A stretch of DNA of 64,000 nucleotides from Chryseobacterium oncorhynchi. Its GTDB lineage: Bacteria > Bacteroidota > Bacteroidia > Flavobacteriales > Weeksellaceae. The stretch covers positions 1 to 64,000 of the forward strand of contig NZ_PPEI02000001.1 of the NCBI RefSeq assembly GCF_002899895.1, written 5' to 3'. The translations under genes and the position numbers were made by a program. Positions within the stretch are counted from its first letter, which is position 1. Every line of letters starts with the position of its first letter. This document shows, in pieces, positions 25,895 to 35,168 of this stretch. The notes beneath the pieces are model-generated. The model searched no databases and was not told the DNA's origin. It saw only the letters and a list, made by a program, of their open reading frames with translations.

Positions 25895-28828
25895 TTAATT
25901 CTTAATGAATCTCTGAGCCTTTTCTCCGATCTGGATCATATAAGCTCCTTTAATCAGGCCGCTTACATTTACAGAACCTCTTTGAAGTTTTCCTGAGTCA
26001 ATTAGTTTTCCACCCATATCTAAGATTTTATAATCTTCAGATTTTGTATTTGAGATATTTAATATGTCTTTTGCAGGGTTAGGGTATAGCTTAATACCTG
26101 TGATCAAATCTTTGGTATTGCTAAGCTCACCTCTTCCGGAAGAAACAATATTAAGAGTATAATCCTCAACTTGTCCATACGTATAAGCTTCACATGAAGA
26201 AGTAGGGATAGAACTATACTTCATCATTACTCTCATTCTTGTAGAACCAACAGTAGCAGTTGCCGGAATCGTAATAGATCCTGTAACCGGAGAGGTTGTG
26301 GAACCTGCTTTTGACCAAGCTAATTCTCCACTGTCTGTAAAGTCTCCGTCTCCATTGTAATCAATATAAACTGCATATGCTTCACTATATTTTGTAGAAG
26401 TCCAAACTGGAGTGACAGAGATTGTATATGCACTTCCTTTTGTAACGTTTGTAGAAATAGAAGTGAAATTTTCGTAACCTGCTGTTCCTGTTGAAGTATT
26501 GTTAATGGTTCCGAAGCTCACATTTCCAATTCTTTCATCCGCTGTATTGGAAGCAGAAGATGAACAATAAGTAACAGTTCCTCCACTTGCAAGAGTAGTA
26601 ACACTTACTGTATTACTCGAAGAAGAAGCATTCCCTGCAGCATCTTTTGCTTTAACGGAGAAGCTATACGTTGTGGAAGAAGTCAATCCTGTTGCTGTAT
26701 AGGTTGTAGAAGCTGTAGAACCAATTAATGATGCTCCTTGATATACATCATAACCTGTAACTCCTACATTGTCAGTAGCTCCTGACCAAGAAAGGTTAGT
26801 GCTTGTGGAAGTTGTGCCTGAAGCGGCAAGGGTAGGAGCTGTAGGTGCAATCGTGTCAGGAGTTCCTGAACCTGCATTTACAGAAATATTAGCATTATTT
26901 ACATCAAAGAAAATATGGTTAGATCCTTTTACCATAATTCTTCCTGTAGTCGTTGTAGAATTAGGAATAGTTACCGCTTGTGAACCATCATTTGGAGTTG
27001 CTGATAATAGAGTAGACCATGTATTACCACTGTCTGTTGACCAAAGAATATCTACATTAGCTGTATTTACTCCGTTTGCAGTAGTTCCTGCCACATCCCA
27101 AGTTATATTTTGAGAACTTCCTCCGGCATATGTTGTTGCAGAGTTTTGTGAAGTTACGGTAAACGGACCTGCTGTTCCATTAACTGAGATTACTGCATCG
27201 TCAGAATTATTTCCAGAACCTCCGGATCTATTATCACGAACAGTAAATCTGAAGTTTAATGTTCTGGCTACTGAAGAAAGAGCTTCAACTGTAATTTCTG
27301 AACCAGCCGTTGTTGTTGCACCCGCTAAAATAGAAGCCATTCTTGGGAAATATCTTGTAGGGACAGTAAGCGGGGTCCATGATCTGAAATTAGGACCAGA
27401 AGCTTTTGTAGCGCTTGCTGCGGAACTTGCTCCTGTTTGAGAGGAAGAAGCATTATCCATCTGTTCCCAGATATAGGTTAAAGAATCTCCATCAGTATCA
27501 GTTCCGGTTCCGGTTAATACGAATGGTGTTCCTTTTGGAATAGTATAATCTAATCCTGCATTAGCTGTAGGAATTGCATTTCCTGTACTTGTATTTACAG
27601 AACAGGTTTTCGCTTTAATATTATTGGTGATTTGCTGAATACTTACTGCATGGAAAAACGCATCCGAGTGAGGTTGAACATCCTGGCTGGTAATTCCTGC
27701 GTATCCCATAATCGTTGATCCTGATCCAGGTTCCATATTAACACCTGTTCCTTCATTTCCATGGGAGAATGTATGATTTCCACCGAATTGATGTCCCATT
27801 TCGTGGGCAACATAATCAATATCAAAGTTATCTCCTGATGGAATTGCATCTGCAGGTGAAGTGTAGCCACTACCTTTTGATCCATTTGTACAAATACAAC
27901 CAATACAACCGGCATTTCCACCACCTCCGGAAGCTCCAAATAAGTGTCCGATATCATAATTAGCCTCACCAATCACAGAAGTAAGAGTACTTTGCAGTTG
28001 AGAATTCCAGCTGCTCATGCCGGATGAAGCAGAATAAGGGTCTGTAGAAGCGTTGGTGTAAATAACAGCATCGTTATTAGCAATCAGCACCATTCTTGCT
28101 GCGAAATCTTTTTCAAAAACACCGTTCACACGAGTCATCGTATTATTCATTGCTGCTAAAGCCTGAGCTTTTGTACCTCCGAAATATGTGGTGTATTCTC
28201 CTGTACATGACAATGCCAGTCTGAATGTTCTTAATTTAGCATCGTCAGCATTCGGTCTTGCTGCAATATTTGCATTGGTTACTCCTTTTTTAGCAACATC
28301 TATTACTGTACATTCAAATTTGCTGAGATCATCTTTCTTGTCAGATTTTTTGTAAACAACATACGTAGAAAGATCCTTGGAATAAGGCTCAATAAATACA
28401 GCAGATTTATCTCCATATATCTCCATAGAAGATAATCCGAGAGAAGAAATACTGAAATACACTGTAGAATTTGGATCTTCAAGGCCTTCTCCTACATAGG
28501 ATTTGATATCCGGATACTTTGCCGCCAGTTCCGGAGTAAAGTTGGAATTCTCTTTCACTTTGAAACTTTCCATTCTGCCATCAGAATTTGGAAAAGAAAT
28601 GATGAGTTCTGATTTTTCGCCAACTGCCAGTCTTTTTGGAGCTTTTGCTAAAGCATTCTTTAATCCGTTAATATCCAGGTTATATACCTTTGGATTTTGG
28701 ATGCTGGATTTGTTCTCAAAGATCTCCGAAGATGATTTTTTGGAGTCCTGGGACCATAGACGGTCAGTTTGTGCGTAGGAAACTCCTGTGATCAGGAGCA
28801 TTCCAATCAGGGTTAATTGTCTTTTCAT
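25895..28828 (-). CDS. Secreted M12B/reprolysin-like metallopeptidase with FN3 and GEVED-type domains and T9SS tail
   Basis: 977 residues, about 235 more than its downstream paralog. Signal peptide 1-19 (ending SYAQ); zinc site HEMGHQFGGNH with H342, E343, H346 and H352; K319/PKD-like domain and beta domain as in the paralog. Unlike the paralog it then has a fibronectin type III domain (about 655-745) and a GEVED-like domain (about 750-895, with YIDYNGDGDFTDSGEL), before the T9SS type-A tail. The extra modules probably bind polymers or surfaces. Similarity to the paralog is strong up to about residue 650, so tandem duplication followed by domain gain or loss is likely. Confidence 0.9.
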   Translation of the reverse strand: MKRQLTLIGMLLITGVSYAQTDRLWSQDSKKSSSEIFENKSSIQNPKVYNLDINGLKNALAKAPKRLAVGEKSELIISFPNSDGRMESFKVKENSNFTPELAAKYPDIKSYVGEGLEDPNSTVYFSISSLGLSSMEIYGDKSAVFIEPYSKDLSTYVVYKKSDKKDDLSKFECTVIDVAKKGVTNANIAARPNADDAKLRTFRLALSCTGEYTTYFGGTKAQALAAMNNTMTRVNGVFEKDFAARMVLIANNDAVIYTNASTDPYSASSGMSSWNSQLQSTLTSVIGEANYDIGHLFGASGGGGNAGCIGCICTNGSKGSGYTSPADAIPSGDNFDIDYVAHEMGHQFGGNHTFSHGNEGTGVNMEPGSGSTIMGYAGITSQDVQPHSDAFFHAVSIQQITNNIKAKTCSVNTSTGNAIPTANAGLDYTIPKGTPFVLTGTGTDTDGDSLTYIWEQMDNASSSQTGASSAASATKASGPNFRSWTPLTVPTRYFPRMASILAGATTTAGSEITVEALSSVARTLNFRFTVRDNRSGGSGNNSDDAVISVNGTAGPFTVTSQNSATTYAGGSSQNITWDVAGTTANGVNTANVDILWSTDSGNTWSTLLSATPNDGSQAVTIPNSTTTTGRIMVKGSNHIFFDVNNANISVNAGSGTPDTIAPTAPTLAASGTTSTSTNLSWSGATDNVGVTGYDVYQGASLIGSTASTTYTATGLTSSTTYSFSVKAKDAAGNASSSSNTVSVTTLASGGTVTYCSSSASNTADERIGNVSFGTINNTSTGTAGYENFTSISTNVTKGSAYTISVTPVWTSTKYSEAYAVYIDYNGDGDFTDSGELAWSKAGSTTSPVTGSITIPATATVGSTRMRVMMKYSSIPTSSCEAYTYGQVEDYTLNIVSSGRGELSNTKDLITGIKLYPNPAKDILNISNTKSEDYKILDMGGKLIDSGKLQRGSVNVSGLIKGAYMIQIGEKAQRFIKN

Positions 28829-28974
28829 ATTAAATATTTGTTTTTGTTATGGTAAATCGAAATTAATAAAAAATATGTTACGAAAAACAAAAATTTTTAT
28901 GAAAAATTTAGAATATCCATTTAATATATTATGTAATACATTGAATATAATTTAAATAAAGTGGAGTTAAAATA

Positions 28975-29006
28975 GAAATGGCATACGTAAACACGCATGC
29001 CATTTC
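28975..29006 (-). terminator. Terminator of the acyl-CoA dehydrogenase / DinB unit
   Basis: Perfect 10-base stem gaaatggcat / atgccatttc with a 12-base loop, near the DinB stop codon. Confidence 0.75.
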
Positions 29007-29031
29007 AATTATTAGTATAATAATTTTTTAA

Positions 29032-29529
29032 TTACATTTTATCATCAGCGGTGGGACCGTAAAGTCCGGGAACTTTATTTCCTGTTGATCTTAAATAAAC
29101 GACCAATTCACCTCTGTGATGGTACAAATGATTATAAAGAAAGCCTCGTACTACCTGAATTCTTGGGGATGGAGGAAAGAGAGCATTACCATGCATTTCC
29201 ATTTTCCATTCATTGAAATAGGTGGATTCATCCGATTCTTCAAGCGCTTTTTGTGCTTTTGCTACATTTTCTTCAAATTTAGCAACAATATTTTCCGCCT
29301 TGGAAATATCTCCTTTATCATACTGATAAGTGCCCATATCAAAAACATCCTGATTAAAAGTGGAATCATACCAGTTATAAACTTCTGCAATATGAGAAGC
29401 CAATTGACCAGTAGTCCAGTTTTTTTCAGATGGTTTCCAATGTAAAGCACTGTCGGGAATTGCTTTTAAAATTTTTCTTGTGTTTTCTGCTTCATGCAGA
29501 AATTCACCTAATAAGGCTTGTTTGATCAT
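29032..29529 (-). CDS. DinB family protein
   Basis: 165 residues forming the four-helix DinB/YfiT fold. Three histidines that usually bind a divalent metal are in LASHIAEVYNW near residue 46 and LYHHRGELVVYL near 135. The family includes metal-dependent thiol transferases, but this member has no defined substrate. It begins 24 bases after the acyl-CoA dehydrogenase stop codon, so the two genes are probably co-transcribed. Confidence 0.85.
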   Translation of the reverse strand: MIKQALLGEFLHEAENTRKILKAIPDSALHWKPSEKNWTTGQLASHIAEVYNWYDSTFNQDVFDMGTYQYDKGDISKAENIVAKFEENVAKAQKALEESDESTYFNEWKMEMHGNALFPPSPRIQVVRGFLYNHLYHHRGELVVYLRSTGNKVPGLYGPTADDKM

Positions 29530-29553
29530 TTGTATATGTTTTTAAAATTATGG

Positions 29554-30693
29554 TTATTTTGTAATATCTCTTCCAATTACCAATCTCTGGATCTCAGAAG
29601 TTCCTTCACCAATAGTACAAAGCTTAGAGTCTCTGTAGAACTTCTCAGCAGGGAAATCTTTTGTATATCCGTAACCACCAAAAATCTGAACAGCATTATT
29701 GGAAATTCTTACACATGCCTCAGAAGCATATAGCTTTGCCATAGCCCCTTCCTTAGTCATCTTTTGTTTTGCATTTTTCAGAGTTGAAGCTCTTTGGATA
29801 AGAAGTTCAGAAGCATCAATTTCTGTTGCCATATCAGCAAGCATAAAGTTGATCGCCTGGAATTCAGAGATTGACTTTCCAAACTGATGTCTTTCTTTTG
29901 CATATTTTAAAGCAGCTTTATAAGCTCCTCTTGCTGTACCTAAACTTAATGCAGCGATAGAAATTCTACCACCATCCAATATTTTCATGGCTTGCTTGAA
30001 ACCTTCACCTACTTCACCTAAACGATGCGAGTCTGGTACACGTACATTGTCGAAAATAAGTTCTGCAGTCTCAGAAGCACGCATTCCTAATTTGTTTTCC
30101 TTTTTTCCGGATGCAAATCCAGGCATTCCTTTTTCTAAAACGAATGCTGTAGAATTATTTTTAGCTCCTATTTCACCTGTTCTAGTCATTACCACAGCAA
30201 TGTCTCCTGAAATAGCGTGAGTAATGAAGTTTTTTGCTCCGTTGATGATCCATTCATCCCCGTCTTTTACGGCAGTGGTAGACATACCTCCGGAATCTGA
30301 ACCTGTATTATGTTCTGTTAATCCCCAAGCTCCGATTACCTTTCCTGAAGCTAACTGAGGAAGCCATTTGTTTCTTTGTTCTTCATTTCCAAACTCATAA
30401 ATATGATTTGTACAAAGAGAATTGTGTGCAGCTACAGAAAGACCAATAGATGGATCTACCTGAGAAATTTCGTCCAGAATAGTAACATACTCATGATAGC
30501 CCAAACCGGAACCTCCGTACTGCTCAGGAACTACAATCCCCATAAATCCCATTTCTCCTAATTGATGAAATAGATCTTTTGGAAATGTTTGGCTTTCATC
30601 CCACTCCATAATATTCGGTCGGATATTCTTTTCTGCAAATTCTCTAGCTGTCTCCGCTATCATTTTGATGTTGTCAATTGTCTCTGTGTTCAT
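29554..30693 (-). CDS. Acyl-CoA dehydrogenase
   Basis: 379 residues, the standard length for the FAD-containing homotetrameric family. N-terminal helical domain, then AWGLTEHNTGSDSGGM in the middle beta domain and IQIFGGYGYTKDFPAEKFYRD plus GEGTSEIQRLVIGR at the C-terminus, the signatures of short/medium-chain enzymes. It introduces the trans-2 double bond into acyl-CoA during fatty-acid or branched-chain amino-acid breakdown. Chain-length specificity cannot be read from the sequence. No electron-transfer flavoprotein or other beta-oxidation gene is adjacent. Confidence 0.93.
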   Translation of the reverse strand: MNTETIDNIKMIAETAREFAEKNIRPNIMEWDESQTFPKDLFHQLGEMGFMGIVVPEQYGGSGLGYHEYVTILDEISQVDPSIGLSVAAHNSLCTNHIYEFGNEEQRNKWLPQLASGKVIGAWGLTEHNTGSDSGGMSTTAVKDGDEWIINGAKNFITHAISGDIAVVMTRTGEIGAKNNSTAFVLEKGMPGFASGKKENKLGMRASETAELIFDNVRVPDSHRLGEVGEGFKQAMKILDGGRISIAALSLGTARGAYKAALKYAKERHQFGKSISEFQAINFMLADMATEIDASELLIQRASTLKNAKQKMTKEGAMAKLYASEACVRISNNAVQIFGGYGYTKDFPAEKFYRDSKLCTIGEGTSEIQRLVIGRDITK

Positions 30694-30884
30694 ATAGATA
30701 ATAGTTAGTTCCCAAAGATAATTAAATTGACGGAATGCTAAAGAAAATTATTGCATTCATAATATTATAGAGTTCAATATTTTAATTTCCAATTTTTTAT
30801 GTTTTGAGAATTAATATTTTCTTAATAAAATATTCAAACTTGTACGCATTTTATTTTACTATTTTAGCCTCCCAATTTTAAGGC

Positions 30885-32804
30885 ATGAAAAAAATTCTAC
30901 TTCCTATAATTTTAATTTCCACTTATATTTCTGCGCAGGAACCTGCCGGATATTATAATGGAACAGCTGGGTTAACGGGGTACGTCCTAAAATCAAAGCT
31001 TCATGATATTATTTCGGATAAAATGATCAACTGGCATTATGATGACCTGAAGGTGCTTTATAACCAGACTGATCTTGACAAATATTATGATCATGATGCT
31101 TCCAATACTCAATATCTGTTGGATATCTATTCGGAAATACCGTCGGGACCCGATGCTTATGAATACAAGACTGATCAGTTAATAGCTGGTGCAAGTGGAG
31201 AGGGTGTGGGTTATAACAGGGAGCATATGATGCCACAAAGCACATTCAGTACAAGCTCATCTATTAGTGATTACCCTATGTATTCGGATCTGAATTTCAT
31301 TATTCCTGTTGATGCTTATATCAACCAGCGAAGGAACAATTACCCTTATGGAATAGGGAACAATACGAATCATTATATTTTCACCAATGGTTCGAGAATG
31401 TCTAACGCAGCCATTCCAAATTATCCTTATACAGGAAGAGTTTATGAACCTATTAATGAGTTTAAAGGAGATGTTGCAAGGACTTTGTTATATTTTGCAG
31501 TAAGATATGAGGGGAAACTAGGATCATTCAATACGGCTTATACTACGTCAGCAAACATAACGCCGGCTACAGATCAGTGTCCGCTTGATGGAACTGAGGA
31601 AAGAGCCATAGATCTTCCATATGTTGCTATGCTGAAGCAATGGAGTGCTGCAGATCCTGTGTCGCAAAGGGAAATTGACAGGAACAATTCCATTTATACG
31701 CTACAAAAAAACAGAAATCCATTTATTGATCATCCTGAATGGATTGATATGATCTGGTCCGAAACTCCGGATAATATTGCTCCGGCAGCTCCGGGATCCC
31801 TGGTTTCAACACAGCAAAATGCTTATTTTGTGAATTTGAACTGGGCTTCTTCTCCTGATGCTGATGTTTTAGGATACAGAATTTATATGAATGGGTCAGC
31901 AACGCCAGTAGCTGTTACAAAAGGAACTTCTATAAGTATTGACCACCTAAGCCCGTCAACAACCTATACTTTTACAGTAAAAGCTTTTGATAAAGGATAT
32001 TTGGAGTCTACATTCAGTAACACAGTTACTGCTTCAACGATTGCTTCAGATTCATATGCTCCGGATCTTATGATTACAAAGTATATATCAGGAACCAATA
32101 ACAGCAATAATACCATTAAGAATAATGCGCTGGAAATCGTTAATAAAACAGGGCATGAAGTCAATTTAAATAATTACAGAATCAATATCCAGTTTAAAAA
32201 TAACACTTCAGGAGCTATTTATAGTGGGGATACTTATGAACTGGAGGGCAAAGTAGCAAACAATGAAACTTTTGTTATTTTGAATCCAAAATCTACCTTA
32301 TCGTGCTATACTAATGCTCAGGCAAAATTCGTAACTGCTTCTGATCCTCTAACGTTTACAGGAGGAAACTATGTAGAACTTGCTTATAACAAAACAGTTA
32401 CTGTAGATGCTATTGGAGTGAAGTATACCACTAATAATAACGGAAACGTATCTTTATATAGAAAAGACAACATCAATCAGCCTGCCGGCACATTTAATAT
32501 CAGTGAGTGGGATTCTTATTCATCCAATTACTGTCAGAATCTGGGCGGCACATTATCTACTACAGAATTAATCGCTTCCAATAACGAGTTTAAAGTTTAT
32601 CCAAATCCGGTTGATGATATCCTTTTTGTAAGTGGTACCGTAGAAAAAGTTAAAACAGTTCAAATTATTGATCTTGCAGGAAAAGTGATTTATACTGAAA
32701 AAGATCCGTTCAGAAATAAGAAAAATATTTCCGTGCAGGGACTTCCAACGGGAATTTATATCCTTAGGGCTGATGATAAGATATTACAATTTATTAAGAA
32801 GTAG
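30885..32804 (+). CDS. Secreted endonuclease I family nuclease with FN3, lamin-tail and T9SS domains
   Basis: 639 residues. Signal peptide 1-17 (ending YISAQ). The endonuclease I domain spans about 25-290, with the active-site motif GYNREHMMPQS (H114). Then come a fibronectin type III domain (about 300-385), a lamin-tail-like beta domain (about 392-520, ITKYISGTNNSNN... ALEIVNKTG), and a T9SS type-A tail from about 567 (VYPNPVDDILFVS). The product should degrade extracellular DNA or RNA and be delivered by type IX secretion. It is a single-gene unit. Confidence 0.9.
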   Translation: MKKILLPIILISTYISAQEPAGYYNGTAGLTGYVLKSKLHDIISDKMINWHYDDLKVLYNQTDLDKYYDHDASNTQYLLDIYSEIPSGPDAYEYKTDQLIAGASGEGVGYNREHMMPQSTFSTSSSISDYPMYSDLNFIIPVDAYINQRRNNYPYGIGNNTNHYIFTNGSRMSNAAIPNYPYTGRVYEPINEFKGDVARTLLYFAVRYEGKLGSFNTAYTTSANITPATDQCPLDGTEERAIDLPYVAMLKQWSAADPVSQREIDRNNSIYTLQKNRNPFIDHPEWIDMIWSETPDNIAPAAPGSLVSTQQNAYFVNLNWASSPDADVLGYRIYMNGSATPVAVTKGTSISIDHLSPSTTYTFTVKAFDKGYLESTFSNTVTASTIASDSYAPDLMITKYISGTNNSNNTIKNNALEIVNKTGHEVNLNNYRINIQFKNNTSGAIYSGDTYELEGKVANNETFVILNPKSTLSCYTNAQAKFVTASDPLTFTGGNYVELAYNKTVTVDAIGVKYTTNNNGNVSLYRKDNINQPAGTFNISEWDSYSSNYCQNLGGTLSTTELIASNNEFKVYPNPVDDILFVSGTVEKVKTVQIIDLAGKVIYTEKDPFRNKKNISVQGLPTGIYILRADDKILQFIKK

Positions 32805-32878
32805 TATTGAGTTTTAATTTTTTCACTTATCATCATTTCATCTAAAGTCTTAGAAACCTTGTGTTTATCATAAAATCG

Positions 32879-32929
32879 ATATAAGCAGATTCACTAATAA
32901 TTAATATCTATAAGTGTTTCTGCTTATAT
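32879..32929. promoter_or_regulatory. Inverted repeat upstream of satD-like gene
   Basis: Two perfect 11-base arms, atataagcaga (32879-32889) and tctgcttatat (32919-32929). The same ATAAG/CTTAT words recur at the promoter itself, which suggests repeated binding sites for the HTH protein encoded next door. Confidence 0.55.
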
Positions 32930-32938
32930 TTTTTATTT

Positions 32939-32961
32939 ATAAGTAATTATGCTTATATTTG
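32939..32961 (+). promoter_or_regulatory. Promoter with overlapping ATAAG-N8-CTTAT operator
   Basis: ATAAG (32939-32943) and CTTAT (32952-32956) form a third inverted repeat that overlaps an exact -7 box TATATTTG (32954-32961). The ATG follows 4 bases after the box, so transcription would start at or next to the start codon. Confidence 0.55.
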
Positions 32962-32965
32962 CAGT

Positions 32966-33571
32966 ATGATAGCGGTCATTACCGGTGATATTATAAATTC
33001 ACAGCATGCGGACACTGAAGTTTGGATTACCAAGCTTAAAAATCTTCTCGAAATCTGGGGAAGCGCTCCTGGCACATGGGAAATCTACAGAGGAGATGAA
33101 TTTCAGTTCAAATGCAATATAGATGACGTTTTCTGGCATTTTCTAGCCATAAAATCACTTATCAAGAGTCAGGAAAATTTAGATGTAAGAATTGCCATTG
33201 GTATAGGTGAAGAGAGTTTCTCATCCGAGAAAGTTACCGAATCTAACGGTACAGCCTATGTAAATTCCGGCAGATTACTGAATGATCTTAAAAGTGACGG
33301 GCACACTGTTGCCATCAAAACCTCCAGTGATTCTGTAGATAGGGATCTAAACATCTTATTGAAATGGTCATCCAAAGATTTTGATAACTGGACGATGGCT
33401 ACATCAGAAATTATTCATGAAATGATCATGAACAAGGATATCACACAGGAAGATCTTGCTAAAAGATTTGCTATTTCACAGTCTTCAATAAGCCAGAGAC
33501 TGAAACGAGCTAACTATGAGCTCATCGTGGAAACCAACCAGTATTTCAGAAAGAAAATCTCAGAACTATAG
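32966..33571 (+). CDS. SatD-like protein with C-terminal helix-turn-helix
   Basis: 201 residues. The N-terminus (MIAVITGDIINSQHA) and the RGDEFQ and IGIGEE segments match the SatD family, whose fold resembles nucleotidyl-cyclase/polymerase palm domains. The last 50 residues form a helix-turn-helix (TQEDLAKRFAISQSSISQRLKRA). It is followed after 2 bases by the DUF3307 gene, a pairing common for SatD. It is probably a regulator of its own operon, since ATAAG/CTTAT inverted repeats cover its promoter. Biological role unknown. Confidence 0.85.
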   Translation: MIAVITGDIINSQHADTEVWITKLKNLLEIWGSAPGTWEIYRGDEFQFKCNIDDVFWHFLAIKSLIKSQENLDVRIAIGIGEESFSSEKVTESNGTAYVNSGRLLNDLKSDGHTVAIKTSSDSVDRDLNILLKWSSKDFDNWTMATSEIIHEMIMNKDITQEDLAKRFAISQSSISQRLKRANYELIVETNQYFRKKISEL

Positions 33572-33573
33572 GC

Positions 33574-34269
33574 ATGATCTTTATCAAACTCATATTGGCA
33601 CATCTACTCGGAGATTTTACACTTCAGCCAAATTCATGGGTTGCTGATAAGGAGCACTATAAACTGAAAAGTAAGTTTTTATATTTCCATATTCTGATTC
33701 ACACCGTTTTAAGCTTTATTTTTCTTTGGGACTTACAATTGTGGTGGGTTGCTGTTTTGGTAGGGGTTACTCATTTCATTATTGATGCCGCAAAGCTTAG
33801 CTTTCAGAATGTAAAAACAAAGAAAAGATGGTTTTTCATTGACCAATTACTTCATATTTTGGTTATTGCAGGAGTTTCTTTCTATTTTCAGGAATTCAGT
33901 TTCAGCTTTTTACAAAATCAAGAATTTCTAAAGATCATTATGGCAGCATTGTTTCTGACAACGCCTGCTTCTATCTTTATCAAATTACTATTGTCATCAT
34001 GGACGCCCGCTCCGGATGGCCCAAACAATATTCAAACCGAATCTTTATCAAGTGCCGGAAAATATATAGGAATTTTAGAACGCTTGCTGGTCTTCACCTT
34101 TATTATGGTGAATCACTGGGAAGGCGTAGGTTTCATGGTGGCTGCCAAATCTGTTTTCAGGTTCAGTGACCTAGCACAGGCAAAACAGAGAAAACTTACA
34201 GAATATGTATTAATTGGTACACTGCTGAGTTTTGGACTGGCTGTCTTAACAGGAATAATAATAAAATAA
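33574..34269 (+). CDS. DUF3307 integral membrane protein
   Basis: 231 residues with about six hydrophobic helices. The family signature LILAHLLGDFTLQPNSWV is at the N-terminus, with HFIIDAAKL and FFIDQLLHI further on; the conserved His and Asp residues in membrane helices suggest a metal- or proton-binding membrane function. It starts 2 bases after the satD-like gene and is followed 36 bases later by purC, which may be read through from the same promoter. Function unknown. Confidence 0.88.
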   Translation: MIFIKLILAHLLGDFTLQPNSWVADKEHYKLKSKFLYFHILIHTVLSFIFLWDLQLWWVAVLVGVTHFIIDAAKLSFQNVKTKKRWFFIDQLLHILVIAGVSFYFQEFSFSFLQNQEFLKIIMAALFLTTPASIFIKLLLSSWTPAPDGPNNIQTESLSSAGKYIGILERLLVFTFIMVNHWEGVGFMVAAKSVFRFSDLAQAKQRKLTEYVLIGTLLSFGLAVLTGIIIK

Positions 34270-34305
34270 ATCAATAAATCTAACTACAATTTAGAAAGTA
34301 AAATT

Positions 34306-35028
34306 ATGAGTCAAAAGAAAGAAATGTTGTACGAGGGGAAAGCGAAACAAGTATTTGCTACCGATAATCCTAATGAAGTAGTAGTACGTTTCAAAGACGA
34401 TGCTACAGCATTTAACGCTCAAAAGAAAGGTCAGGTTGATCTGAAAGGGGAAATGAACAACGCGATTACTACCCTTATTTTTGAATACTTAAATGAAAAA
34501 GGAATCAAAACTCATTTCATCAAACAATTGGACGAAAGAGAGCAGTTGGTAAAAAAAGTTTCTATCATTCCTTTGGAAATGGTCGTAAGAAATTACTCTG
34601 CAGGAAGTATGGCACAAAGATTAGGAGTAGAAGAGGGAATTAAATCTCCTGTAACAATCTTCGATATCTGCTACAAAAAAGACGAATTGGGAGATCCACT
34701 TATCAATGATCACCATGCTGTTTTCTTAGGTGCAGCTACATACGAAGAACTTGATGAAATGTATGAACTAACTTCAGACATCAACGAAATCCTTATCGAC
34801 CTGTTTGACAAGATCAATATCATCCTGGTAGACTTCAAAATCGAATTAGGAAAAACTTCAGATGGTGAAATTATCCTTGCTGACGAAATTTCTCCGGATA
34901 CTTGCAGACTTTGGGATAAAGATACTATGAAAAAACTGGATAAAGACAGATTCAGAAGAGACTTAGGAGAAGTAACAGAGGCATATGTTGAGATCTACAA
35001 CCGTCTTAAAAATCTTCTACAGAAATAA
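34306..35028 (+). CDS. purC: Phosphoribosylaminoimidazole-succinocarboxamide synthase
   Basis: 240 residues, standard length. It joins aspartate to CAIR with ATP in purine synthesis. Signatures are [17 protein letters not shown] at the N-terminus, [14 protein letters not shown] near residue 90, and [14 protein letters not shown] near 190. It precedes purF by 140 bases, in keeping with a purine gene cluster. No purine riboswitch was recognised upstream. Confidence 0.96.
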   Translation: MSQKKEMLYEGKAKQVFATDNPNEVVVRFKDDATAFNAQKKGQVDLKGEMNNAITTLIFEYLNEKGIKTHFIKQLDEREQLVKKVSIIPLEMVVRNYSAGSMAQRLGVEEGIKSPVTIFDICYKKDELGDPLINDHHAVFLGAATYEELDEMYELTSDINEILIDLFDKINIILVDFKIELGKTSDGEIILADEISPDTCRLWDKDTMKKLDKDRFRRDLGEVTEAYVEIYNRLKNLLQK

Positions 35029-35168
35029 ATTTCGGATATTAAACATCAGGTATCAGATGTTTATTCTGAAAAATACTTTGTTAGTTAAAACAAAATTAAA
35101 ATTTGAAGTTAACTTAGACTAATTTCTAACATCTAATATCTAACTTCTAATCATTAGAAAAAATAGAA

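Noticed and set aside
34270-35168. Purine riboswitch near purC or purF
   Set aside because: The gaps before purC (36 bases) and purF (140 bases) contain no aptamer-like structure that I can recognise.
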